Positions 1 to 6,655 of a stretch of 41,071 nucleotides of DNA are shown one piece after another (position 1 is the first letter of the stretch; every line of letters begins with the position of its first letter). The translations under genes were made by a program, and so were the position numbers. The notes below the pieces were generated by a model. It saw only the letters and a list, made by a program, of their open reading frames with translations, was not told the DNA's origin and searched no databases. Source of the DNA: an uncultured Desulfobacteraceae bacterium (GTDB lineage: Bacteria > Desulfobacterota > Desulfobacteria > Desulfobacterales > UBA2174); contig CALJLV010000058.1 in assembly GCA_937982505.1 (NCBI GenBank), positions 1 to 41,071 on the forward strand, in the 5' to 3' direction.

Positions 1-46
1 CTTCGAATATCCTCCCTTTGAACAGCAGCTTGCAGGTGGCGCTCGG

Positions 47-421
47 TTAAAAACTCATTGCCGGAAAAAGCCCGTAGCTTCTCAGTATTTCAGCCCGATG
101 GTGCTCCTGCAGTAGCTCATCCAGGACAGAGCCGTTTTCATCCGAAAGGACCACATCCTCCAGGCGTCGGAAAGGCTCCTTGATGCGCAGAAGGGGCAGG
201 TTACGCTCCCGGTCGACGGGAAGACGCCCGACAAGGGTGCCCTGTGATGGTGCAGTGTCGCTGGATCGCCCGTAGAGAATTTTTTCCAAATCGTTGGCCA
301 GCAGATGATGCCGCTTTTCCCGCTCCTCGCGGATGACTTCCGCGGAAGCTTGACGGAAGGCTTCGAAATTGCCCTCCACACCGGTTTTGATCAGTTTTCT
401 AAGCAGATTGCCTGAGGCCAT
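47..421 (-). CDS. AAA-family ATPase, N-terminal fragment only
   Basis: The predicted 124-residue product resembles the helical N-terminal region and first part of the linker of single-domain AAA ATPases of the SpoVK-like class: basic helices from LLRKLIKTG, then LPLLRIKEP, a LEDVVLSDE stretch and the RAEILRSYGLFPA segment that normally runs straight into the Walker A loop. Here the frame stops four codons after FPA (MSF then TAA), so Walker A, Walker B and the sensor residues are all missing. I chose the ATG at 421 because GGGAGGTG lies just upstream at good spacing; an upstream extension has no such site. Another frame stays open from about 75 to the window edge, which fits a rearrangement, frameshift or chimeric contig end. 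Base composition looks lower in GC than the rest. A catalytic role is not possible for this fragment alone. Confidence 0.55.
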   Translation of the reverse strand: MASGNLLRKLIKTGVEGNFEAFRQASAEVIREEREKRHHLLANDLEKILYGRSSDTAPSQGTLVGRLPVDRERNLPLLRIKEPFRRLEDVVLSDENGSVLDELLQEHHRAEILRSYGLFPAMSF

Positions 422-682
422 GGCGCACCTCCCGTTTGCGATTACCGGAGAATAACGGCGAGTGAGGTGATCGCGTTGCAAGGTTGCGGATACCGCCGGT
501 GAATCGGTCACCATTCATTTCAGGTGTCTTCCGAGTTGACGGCTTTATAGAACCCAAAATGGGGATAACAGAGACAGGTAGCCAAGTCAAAGGTGCTTTT
601 GGGCCTCCCTGATCGCGCATTGCCTGCAAAAATATACCATCGGAAGGCATCTCGACTCATCGGTGCAGAGATAATGATCGTG
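422..682. other. intergenic spacer without a recognisable gene
   Basis: This 261-base spacer lies upstream of the AAA fragment and downstream of the kinase gene. I see no tRNA, no convincing promoter pair and no strong terminator. Short open frames here lack a ribosome-binding site. Confidence 0.4.
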
Positions 683-1270
683 TCAAACGCTCAGGTCCAT
701 CGGCGCGTCGCCTTTGAGGACGGCACGGTCCGAGAAAAGAGAATCCGCCGCAACGTCCACTCCAAGGGTCGCCATGATCCGCAGCGCCACCCGTTCCGGG
801 GTGAGATCGCCGCAGTCGACGACATGGTCGGCATAGCGCCGGTAAAGCGGGTCCCGTTCCCGGTGCAGATCCGCCAGATCCTGGCCCGGAGCGCGGATCA
901 CGCCCCGCCGGTCCAGATCGCCCAGCCGCCCGGCCAGCACCGGTGGCGGCACGTCGAGATAGACCACCGGCCCCAGGGCCTGGAGCCGGGCCATGCCCGC
1001 CGGGCGGTAAACCACCGAACCGCCGGTGGCGATCACCCCGCTGGTTTCGGCCAAACCCTCAAGGTAGCGCGACTCGAGGTCGCAAAACCCGTCGATCCCC
1101 AGCCGGCCGATGATTTGTGCCAGGTGCCGCCCCTCGCCCGTCTGGATCAGCAGGTCGGTGTCGGTGAAGGCCAGGGCCCAGTGCTTGGCCAGCAGCACCC
1201 CCACCGTGCTCTTGCCGGCTCCGGGCATGCCGATGAGGGCCATGTTCCTGAAGGCTTGGCGCCGGGCCAT
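683..1270 (-). CDS. shikimate-kinase-like small-molecule kinase (substrate residues altered)
   Basis: This is a 195-residue P-loop kinase with the shikimate kinase fold: Walker A GMPGAGKST near the N-terminus, the DTD motif, and an LHRERDPLYRRYAD helix matching the family's C-terminal arginine segment. Two substrate-site features differ from classical AroK. The FRxxE motif reads GFCDLE, so the shikimate-binding arginine is cysteine, and the GGG turn reads ATGGSVV. The lid has DRRGVIR instead of KRPLL. It may therefore phosphorylate something other than shikimate. The start at 1270 has GAGGGG upstream and sits 2 bases after the stop of the cystathionine gamma-synthase-family gene, so the two are probably one transcript. 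Shikimate kinase proper remains possible; fold confidence is high, substrate confidence low. Confidence 0.8.
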   Translation of the reverse strand: MARRQAFRNMALIGMPGAGKSTVGVLLAKHWALAFTDTDLLIQTGEGRHLAQIIGRLGIDGFCDLESRYLEGLAETSGVIATGGSVVYRPAGMARLQALGPVVYLDVPPPVLAGRLGDLDRRGVIRAPGQDLADLHRERDPLYRRYADHVVDCGDLTPERVALRIMATLGVDVAADSLFSDRAVLKGDAPMDLSV

Positions 1271-1272
1271 GC

Positions 1273-2457
1273 CTATCCCCTCAAGGCCTGATCCAGGTCC
1301 GCGATGAGATCCGCGGTCTCCTCGATCCCGGTGGAATAGCGGATCAGGCCTTCCGGAATCCCCATGGCGGCGCGTTCCTCGACCGAACATTCCACGTGGC
1401 TGGTGGTGGCCGGCGGCCCCACGATGGTCTCCACGGCTCCGAGGTTGGCCGCCGCGTGGGCAAAGCGCAATCGGGGCAGGAAGCGGGCCACCGCCTCGAG
1501 GCGGTTGTCGGCCAGCATGAAGCTGAGCATGCCGCCGAAGCCGCGCATCTGGCGCCGGGCGAGGCCGTGGCCCGGATGGGATTCCAGACCGGGGTAGAAG
1601 ACCTGCGCCACTCCCGGGTGGGATTCGAGAAAGCGGGCCACGGCCAGGGCGCTCTCATTCTGCTGGCGCACCCGCAGGTGCAGGGTCTTCATGCCCCGCA
1701 GGAGCAGGTAGGCCGCCATGGGATCCAGGGCCGCCCCGTTGATCTCGCGGAAATGATAGACCTTATGGATCAAATCGCGCCGGCCGCAGATCACCCCGCC
1801 CAGGGCGTCGGCATGGCCGCCGAGATATTTGGTGGCACTGTGCAGCACCAGATCGGCGCCCAGTTCCAGGGGGGTCTGGTTGATGGGGGTGGCAAAGGTG
1901 TTGTCCACCACCGTCAGGGCCCCGGCGGATCGCGCCGCCGCGGCCAGGCGGGCAAGGTCCACCACCTTGCAGGTGGGGTTGGTGGGGCTTTCCAGGTAAA
2001 GCAGCCGGCATCCCCGGCCGATTTCGGCCTCGATGGCCTCATGGTCGGTGGTGTCGCACAGCACTGCCTGGATGCCGAAGCGGGGCAGAAATTCGGTGAA
2101 GATCTGGTGGGTGCCCCCGTAGGTGTCCTTGACCGAGACCACCCGGTCCCCGGGGCCCAGCAGGCCGAAGAGGGCCGCGCTGATCACGGCCATGCCGCTG
2201 GCGGCGCTGGTGGCGGCCTCGGCCCCTTCCATGCGGCGCACCTTTTCTTCGAAGACCTGCACCGTGGGATTGGTGTTGCGGCTGTAGATGTGGCCCGGCG
2301 CCTGGCCCCGGGCCACGGCCAGCCAGCGCTCCAGGTCGCGGTAGCCGAAGGAAACGCTGTGGACCACCGGCACCTGGGTCGCCTGGTCCAGGAGATAGGC
2401 TTCTTCGCCGGCCCACACCGCCAGGGTGCCGGGGGCCGGGGTTGTCTCGGATTTCAT
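1273..2457 (-). CDS. cystathionine gamma-synthase family PLP enzyme (MetB/MetZ-like)
   Basis: This 394-residue enzyme belongs to the Cys/Met-metabolism PLP family (fold type I). Visible hallmarks are HIYSRNTNPT near residue 70, the SGMAVISAAL helix, LYLESPTNPT, VVDNTFATP and the Schiff-base lysine in SATKYLGGHAD, with the GAVETIVGPPATTSH segment near the C-terminus. Family members join an activated homoserine to cysteine or sulfide, or cleave cystathionine; the exact reaction cannot be read from sequence. The ATG at 2457 has an AGGAG site at good spacing, whereas a longer upstream frame has none. The kinase-like gene follows after 2 bases, so both may act on homoserine-derived or related metabolites. 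Length matches the family. Confidence 0.88.
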   Translation of the reverse strand: MKSETTPAPGTLAVWAGEEAYLLDQATQVPVVHSVSFGYRDLERWLAVARGQAPGHIYSRNTNPTVQVFEEKVRRMEGAEAATSAASGMAVISAALFGLLGPGDRVVSVKDTYGGTHQIFTEFLPRFGIQAVLCDTTDHEAIEAEIGRGCRLLYLESPTNPTCKVVDLARLAAAARSAGALTVVDNTFATPINQTPLELGADLVLHSATKYLGGHADALGGVICGRRDLIHKVYHFREINGAALDPMAAYLLLRGMKTLHLRVRQQNESALAVARFLESHPGVAQVFYPGLESHPGHGLARRQMRGFGGMLSFMLADNRLEAVARFLPRLRFAHAAANLGAVETIVGPPATTSHVECSVEERAAMGIPEGLIRYSTGIEETADLIADLDQALRG

Positions 2458-2818
2458 TCGATTCTCCTGCGATAGAGGACGATTTGCAGATCGATCAAGC
2501 GCCGAACCGGCCGGATCGCCGCCGGAGCCCGCGTGCGGATTCATCCACCGTATGCGATCGGTGAATCCCACAATTTGCCGCGGTTGGCAAGCACCCCCGT
2601 GATGGCATCCACGCAGGGGCCCATCATGTCAATGTCCAGCCAGACAATTATCCGGAATGCCATGGATGCACGCGTTTGAAACTTCCTGCGGCCCGGGTTG
2701 ACGGAGCCTCATCCGCATTGGCCGATTGCCCTGATGCTGACGGGGCCGCACCCTTTGGGAGTTCAGGCGTCAGCCTTTCATCTCCCCGCCGCCCGGGGAA
2801 TGACGATGAAACCCTTGT

Positions 2819-2865
2819 ATGAAACTTCATGCCTTTCGAGTTTTCCCAACGATCAATCAGGCCGC
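2819..2865 (+). repeat. 47-base direct repeat, copy A
   Basis: This stretch matches 3870-3916 at 46 of 47 positions; the single difference is C versus T at the tenth base. It is the well-conserved core of a longer module running from 2820 to 2891. The module includes a perfect stem GGCCGC-GCCA-GCGGCC at 2860-2875. Confidence 0.9.
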
Positions 2866-2891
2866 GCCAGCGGCCGGCGGCAGGGCTCGTC

Positions 2892-2915
2892 TGAAACTTC
2901 GTGCCGTTCGAGTTT
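2892..2915 (+). repeat. partial second copy of the repeat module
   Basis: This 24-base stretch matches the start of copy A (2820-2843) at 22 of 24 positions and begins exactly 72 bases after it. The homology ends just before the toxin gene's 3' end. Confidence 0.75.
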
Positions 2916-2937
2916 AGGAATTTTCTGCAAGGCCCTG

Positions 2938-3345
2938 CTACAGGATTGGCACCCCGGTAACCCTGCAAGCGGCTTCAAGCGTATTGTCCAGGGTTGCCAA
3001 GGGGAGATGTTTCCTCAAGGCCAGGTCCAGGTAGACGGCATCGTAAACCGACAGGTGATGGGTTTTGGCCAGCGGCAGGCATGCGGTGAGGGTGTGTTCG
3101 GTGTTTTGGGGATCGATATGAATCGGCAGGCTGGAAAGATGGCCAATGAGTCTTGGCCATTCCGTTTCCCTGATTCGGCCCCGCCGTGTGGCCGATAGAA
3201 AAACGTTGGCCACTTCAATTGGCCAAAGAGAGGGAACCACGGCGTAATCCTGAAGGAGGGATTCCAGCAGGGCCGCTGTTCGCTCGGATCCTTCATCCCA
3301 AAAGACCCACGCCATGGTCATGGAGCAATCCAGCACAAAGGGCAT
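2938..3345 (-). CDS. vapC: PIN-domain ribonuclease toxin (VapC type)
   Basis: This 135-residue protein has a PIN-domain layout: an N-terminal FVLDCSMTMAWVF strand with the first acidic residue, WPIEVANVFLSA with the conserved glutamate, LSVYDAVYLDLAL with the third acidic residue, and LPLATLDNTLEAA near the end with the fourth. VapC toxins are Mg-dependent endoribonucleases that cut tRNA or rRNA and are held inactive by their antitoxin. Its ATG shares one base with the antitoxin stop (TGATG), the usual coupling of such pairs. The region looks richer in A and T than the flanking genes and is bracketed by repeats, consistent with horizontal gain. The RNA target is not known from sequence. Confidence 0.88.
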   Translation of the reverse strand: MPFVLDCSMTMAWVFWDEGSERTAALLESLLQDYAVVPSLWPIEVANVFLSATRRGRIRETEWPRLIGHLSSLPIHIDPQNTEHTLTACLPLAKTHHLSVYDAVYLDLALRKHLPLATLDNTLEAACRVTGVPIL

Positions 3346-3587
3346 CAGTGCCGTCTTCCTTCTTCGATCAACTCCCGGATCGAAAGGCCATCGAGATGGT
3401 GTTCGGCGCGAAATGCTTTCAATCCCTCGATGGCCGTTTGAATATCGAGGGTTGAACTCCCGGACATGGGGCCGAGCTCCGCCACCGGCAATCCGTGCCG
3501 GGTGATGATGAATCGTTCCCCCCGGGCGACCCGCGCCAGCAGCTTGGGAAGATGGGTTTTGGCCTCGAAGACGCCAATTTCAGGCAT
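3345..3587 (-). CDS. Phd/YefM-family antitoxin
   Basis: This 80-residue protein begins IGVFEAKTHLPKLLARVARGE, followed by FIITRHGLPVAELGP. This is the standard Phd/YefM DNA-binding fold in which the N-terminal half dimerises on the operator. The C-terminal part (about residues 45-80, ending IRELIEEGRRH) would wrap the toxin and block its active site. It precedes the PIN toxin with a one-base overlap. AAAGGAG lies upstream of the ATG at 3587, and a strong sigma-70-type promoter with a short repeated site near the predicted transcript start lies further up. Autorepression by the toxin-antitoxin complex is the norm for this family and is inferred here. Confidence 0.88.
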   Translation of the reverse strand: MPEIGVFEAKTHLPKLLARVARGERFIITRHGLPVAELGPMSGSSTLDIQTAIEGLKAFRAEHHLDGLSIRELIEEGRRH

Positions 3588-3601
3588 GTTTAGCTCCTTT
3601 C

Positions 3602-3617
3602 AGACTAGTGTCAGACC
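3602..3617. promoter_or_regulatory. candidate antitoxin autoregulatory operator
   Basis: The motif CAGAC occurs twice, 11 bases apart, around an ACTAGT core that gives the imperfect palindrome GACTAGTGTC. It lies between the predicted -10 box and the antitoxin ribosome-binding site, about where the transcript would start. That is where Phd/YefM-type repressors often bind. Confidence 0.4.
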
Positions 3618-3618
3618 A

Positions 3619-3647
3619 AATTTATTTCGTTTTGTTCAAGCTGTCAA
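3619..3647 (-). promoter_or_regulatory. sigma-70-type promoter of the toxin-antitoxin operon
   Basis: On the minus strand a perfect TTGACA (-35) is followed by 17 bases and TAAATT (-10, 4 of 6). It sits about 30 bases upstream of the antitoxin start, with AAAGGAG in between. No other gene lies in a position to use it. Confidence 0.7.
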
Positions 3648-3732
3648 GAAAGGGGCTCTGATGGCTGTCCTTCGGGAGCGAACGGCGCGGACGGTCTCAC
3701 GCGGAGGCGCGGAGGGCCCTGAGAAGGGCGGG

Positions 3733-3816
3733 TCACTGGTCACTGGTCACTGGTCATTGGTCACTGGTCATTGGTCATTGGTCACTGGTCATTGGTCATT
3801 GGTCACTGGTCATTGG
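3733..3816 (+). repeat. heptanucleotide tandem repeat (TCAYTGG) x12
   Basis: Twelve exact-phase 7-base units TCACTGG or TCATTGG run without interruption. In order the variable base is C C C T C T T C T T C T. The last unit is followed by TTCGGG. The array has no spacers and no associated gene, so it is a minisatellite and not a CRISPR. Confidence 0.95.
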
Positions 3817-3869
3817 TTCGGGATCCGTAAATGAAACCCTCACGGGTAAACTCCGTCTAAAACCCTCGC

Positions 3870-3916
3870 ATGAAACTTTATGCCTTTCGAGTTTTCCCAA
3901 CGATCAATCAGGCCGC
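3870..3916 (+). repeat. 47-base direct repeat, copy B
   Basis: This stretch is identical to 2819-2865 except for one base. It continues as a module to 3934 that keeps a hairpin in altered form (GCCGC-CCG-GCGGC). A more divergent module follows at 3935-3994, recognisable by the GCGGCCGGTGGCAGGG segment. Confidence 0.9.
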
Positions 3917-3934
3917 CCGGCGGCGGGGTTCGTC

Positions 3935-3994
3935 TGAATCTCGATGCTGTCCGCGTCGATCAGCTCGCGCCGGCGGCCGGTGGCAGGGTTTGCG
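3935..3994 (+). repeat. degenerate further copy of the hairpin repeat module
   Basis: It starts TGAATCTCGATGC where the preceding module has TGAAACTTTATGC. Its later part is close to 2851-2890, sharing GATCA, GCGCC, GCGGCCGG and GGCAGGG in order. It again contains a small stem, CCGG-CGG-CCGG. Confidence 0.6.
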
Positions 3995-4101
3995 GGCACA
4001 CGACGAACGGGTCTCGGGTGCGGCCTCGTTTGCAGTGGCGCCGTCAGGCGCTTGGCGGCAGACTGTGACGGGGCCGAGACATCCGCGGAAGCCCGTTGAC
4101 A

Positions 4102-4117
4102 CCCGAACCGGTTCGGG
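4102..4117. promoter_or_regulatory. 16-base perfect palindrome upstream of serB
   Basis: CCCGAACCGGTTCGGG is its own reverse complement and lies about 70 bases before the serB ATG, just after a TTGAC that could be a -35 element. It could bind a dimeric regulator or form a hairpin in the serB leader. No regulator is identified. Confidence 0.45.
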
Positions 4118-4185
4118 CTACTGAGCAGGCTTTCCGGAAACGCCGCCCCCGCGCGGTCAACTCTCCACAGGATGCCGAACCCGCG

Positions 4186-5385
4186 ATGAATTCCAACGAC
4201 AAACCGTCCCTCTACGTCATCTCCGCGGTCAGCAAGGACCGCCCCGGCCTGGTCCACTCGGTCACCCGGGTCCTGGCGGACCTGGGTGTGAACATCGTCG
4301 ACGTGGACGCCCGCTCGGTGCGCGGCCATTTCTCCATGTTCCTGGTGGTGGATCTGAGCACCGCCAGGTGCACCTACGACGACATGATGGCGGCTCTGAA
4401 GCCGGTGGGCGAAAATTTCGACCTCGGACTGCGGGCCGAACCCTACCGGGCCGGACGCCGCAAGGTGGACAAGCACCTGATGATCCTCACCGTCATGGGG
4501 GTGGACCATCCGGGCATCGTGGCCGCCATTTCGGCGATCCTGGCCGAAAACCACATCAACATCGAAAAGATCAAGATGATCGCCCGGGGCGACTACATCG
4601 CCATGGAGATCAAGGTGGACATGAGCGAGGTGGACGATCTGGCGCGCATCCGCGACCAGCTCTACGCCTACTCGGAGAAAGACGGCCTGGATGTCTCCAT
4701 GCGCGAGTATGACGTGATGGAAAAACCCAAGCGCGTGGTGGTCTTCGACTGCGATTCGACCATCATCCAGGCCGAGGTCATCGACGAACTGGCCAAGATC
4801 GCCGGGGTGGACCAGGAGGTGCGCCAGATGACCCACCAGGCCATGGCCGGAGCCCTCGACTTCAACGAGGCCATCCGCCGCCGGGTCCGGCTCCTCAAGG
4901 GCCTGCCGGGGGACAAGCTGGAACTGCTGGCGCGCTCCATCAGCCTGACCCCGGGCACCGAGGAGCTCATTTCGGCCCTGCGCACCATGGGCTACAAGAT
5001 CGCGGTCATCTCCGGCGGCTTTTCGTTCTTCACCAACTACCTCAAGGAGCGCCTCAACCTCGACTACGTCTTTGCCAACGAGCTGGAAATCGAAAACGGG
5101 ATCGTCACCGGAAACCTCAAGGGGGGCATCATCGACGCGGAAAAAAAGGGGGAGATCCTCATGGAGATCGCCCGGCGCGAGAGGGTCTCACCGGACCAGG
5201 TGGTGGCGGTGGGCGACGGGGCCAACGACCGCTTCATGCTCCAGAACGCCGGACTGGCCATCGCCTTCAATCCCAAAGAAGTGCTCAAGCAGTACAGCGA
5301 CGGCATGATCACCACCCGCAACCTCTACGGCCTGCTGCACATGCTGGGCGTACCGGATGAGCGCCCGGACTACCTGGACGGATAG
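4186..5385 (+). CDS. serB: phosphoserine phosphatase with two N-terminal ACT domains
   Basis: This 399-residue HAD phosphatase removes the phosphate of O-phosphoserine in the last step of serine synthesis. Residues about 8-80 and 97-170 are two ACT domains (SAVSKDRPGLVHSVTRVL and TVMGVDHPGIVAAISAIL), so binding of serine or another amino acid may regulate it. The catalytic domain starts near residue 183 with VVFDCDST, where Asp188 is the expected nucleophile and Asp190 the acid/base. ISGGFSFF and GDGANDRFM supply the other HAD motifs. The ATG at 4186 begins the conserved sequence; the ribosome-binding site is weak. A 16-base palindrome lies upstream. The gene converges with the hydrolase at 5433. 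Confidence 0.93.
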   Translation: MNSNDKPSLYVISAVSKDRPGLVHSVTRVLADLGVNIVDVDARSVRGHFSMFLVVDLSTARCTYDDMMAALKPVGENFDLGLRAEPYRAGRRKVDKHLMILTVMGVDHPGIVAAISAILAENHINIEKIKMIARGDYIAMEIKVDMSEVDDLARIRDQLYAYSEKDGLDVSMREYDVMEKPKRVVVFDCDSTIIQAEVIDELAKIAGVDQEVRQMTHQAMAGALDFNEAIRRRVRLLKGLPGDKLELLARSISLTPGTEELISALRTMGYKIAVISGGFSFFTNYLKERLNLDYVFANELEIENGIVTGNLKGGIIDAEKKGEILMEIARRERVSPDQVVAVGDGANDRFMLQNAGLAIAFNPKEVLKQYSDGMITTRNLYGLLHMLGVPDERPDYLDG

Positions 5386-5394
5386 GGCGGTCCG

Positions 5395-5413
5395 GCGCCC
5401 CCCCGGGGGGCGC
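5395..5413. terminator. GC-only hairpin between converging genes
   Basis: A GCG-C7-G6-CGC arrangement folds into a stem of about 8 base pairs between serB and the converging hydrolase gene. There is no T-run, so it is at best an unusual or factor-assisted terminator. Confidence 0.35.
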
Positions 5414-5432
5414 GAATCGCGCCGATCGGGCG

Positions 5433-6407
5433 TTAAGGCGCCCGCCTTTCATATCGCACCACACCTTCGAACCCCGACCGACAAACCGCCCCCGCCTCCT
5501 CCAGGTATCTCAGGTGGGACAGGGCCTCGCCGGTGGCGAACCACTGCTGGGCCACGGGAAAGGACGCCCAGTCGTCGGCCTGGATGTCCCAGGTCATGCG
5601 TGCGGCGGTGTCGAAGGCGCTGCGGGGCCCGTCAGCCAGGATCCGCAGCACCTCGTCGAGCCGCGCCCGGTGGTGCACCTGCAGTTCGCGAATCCGAGGC
5701 CCTGGGTCGTCCATCAGGCGTCGATGGCCCGGCAGGGTTCGCCGGATCTTCATGGCGGCCACCTTCTCCAGGCTGGCCAGATAGTCCCTGAGGGGATTTT
5801 CCTCGTCGGACCAGCACTGGATGTTGGGGGTGATGTCCACCAGGATGTGGTCGCCGGCGATGAGCAGCTCGTGGCGCGGCTCGTAGAGGCACATGTGCCC
5901 CAGGGTATGGCCCGGGGTGGCGACGCAGCGAAACGTGAAGTCCCCGGACCGGATGAGGTCCCCGTCCGCCAGAATCTCCAGGGGCGGGATCCAGTCCGAG
6001 CCGAAGCGGTTGCCCGGATGGGCCTCCAGGGCGGCGCGCAGCAGATCCACGGGAAAGCCGTTGCGACCGGCATGCTCGAGCATGGGGCCGAAGCCTTCCC
6101 AGGATTCCACGATTTCCGCGTCCGGCCGGTTGAAATAGACCCGGGTGCCCGCAGTCGCCAGCCGGGTCACCAGACCGAAATGGTCGGCGTGCAGATGGGT
6201 GATGAAGATGTCGGCCCGGGCCGGGTCGACGTCGATCTGCTTCAGGCCCTCTGTGAGCGCCTGAAAACAGGCGTCATGGTTGAGCCCGGTATCCACGATG
6301 AGGCTTCGCTCCCGGTCCCGGACCACGTAGCTGTTGAGATATTTCAAGGGGGTGTTGGGCAGGGGGACTTCGATGCAAAAGAGATTTTCGACGATCTGGT
6401 GAATCAT
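5433..6407 (-). CDS. metallo-beta-lactamase-fold hydrolase
   Basis: This 324-residue MBL-fold protein has the dinuclear metal motif THLHADHFG (His71, His73, Asp75, His76), a TPGHTLGHMCLY strand with the next metal histidine, AGDHIL with the bridging aspartate, and TLPGH as the last ligand. The ligand set is complete, so it should be an active Zn or Fe hydrolase. A C-terminal helical extension of about 100 residues recalls LACTB2-like members. The substrate is not evident. The ATG at 6407 is a reasonable start, but an in-frame GTG at 6416 has the better-placed GGAAAGG and may be the true one. The gene stands alone, converging on serB. Confidence 0.85.
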   Translation of the reverse strand: MIHQIVENLFCIEVPLPNTPLKYLNSYVVRDRERSLIVDTGLNHDACFQALTEGLKQIDVDPARADIFITHLHADHFGLVTRLATAGTRVYFNRPDAEIVESWEGFGPMLEHAGRNGFPVDLLRAALEAHPGNRFGSDWIPPLEILADGDLIRSGDFTFRCVATPGHTLGHMCLYEPRHELLIAGDHILVDITPNIQCWSDEENPLRDYLASLEKVAAMKIRRTLPGHRRLMDDPGPRIRELQVHHRARLDEVLRILADGPRSAFDTAARMTWDIQADDWASFPVAQQWFATGEALSHLRYLEEAGAVCRSGFEGVVRYERRAP

Positions 6408-6655
6408 GACAGCCACTGCGCCTTTCCGTCTTGCGTCATCGCCATCGGGTGCCGCTTTCAGCACGCTCGGCACCGGGAACTGGAACTTCTATCCGATCCG
6501 TTGCGGATAATCAATGTCCCGAATTTTTGCCGTTCATTAAAAAATAGGCTCTACCGATTTCAAAACGGCGGCAACGGGCCCGCGGCGAGCGCATCGGCAA
6601 GGCGTTCCCGCAGGGGATTTTGAATGCAACGGCGGTGAAGGCCCCGCTGCGCGCG

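Larger units (their letters stand above)
2458..2937. other. 480-base intergenic region with hairpin-bearing repeat modules
   Basis: This spacer holds one full copy of a roughly 72-base repeat module from 2820, a partial second copy from 2892, and a short degenerate start of a copy near 2677. Related copies lie at 3871-3994, on the other side of the toxin-antitoxin genes. Short open frames crossing it read through the repeats and are not convincing genes. I see no clear promoter for the cystathionine gamma-synthase-family gene. Confidence 0.6.
3588..4185. other. 598-base intergenic region: promoter, heptamer array, repeat modules, palindrome
   Basis: Between the antitoxin and serB the sequence holds the antitoxin promoter and operator, a 12-unit heptanucleotide array (3733-3816), two more copies of the hairpin repeat module (3871-3934 and 3935-3994), and a 16-base perfect palindrome at 4102-4117. 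I see no credible gene: the short frames across the array and repeats lack ribosome-binding sites and known domains. Confidence 0.7.

Noticed and set aside
2648..2968. Small protein-coding frame on the minus strand
   Set aside because: It is made of translated repeat modules (NSNGTKFQT and NSKGMKFHT) and has no ribosome-binding site.
3733..3816. CRISPR array
   Set aside because: The 7-base units have no spacers between them and no cas genes are present.
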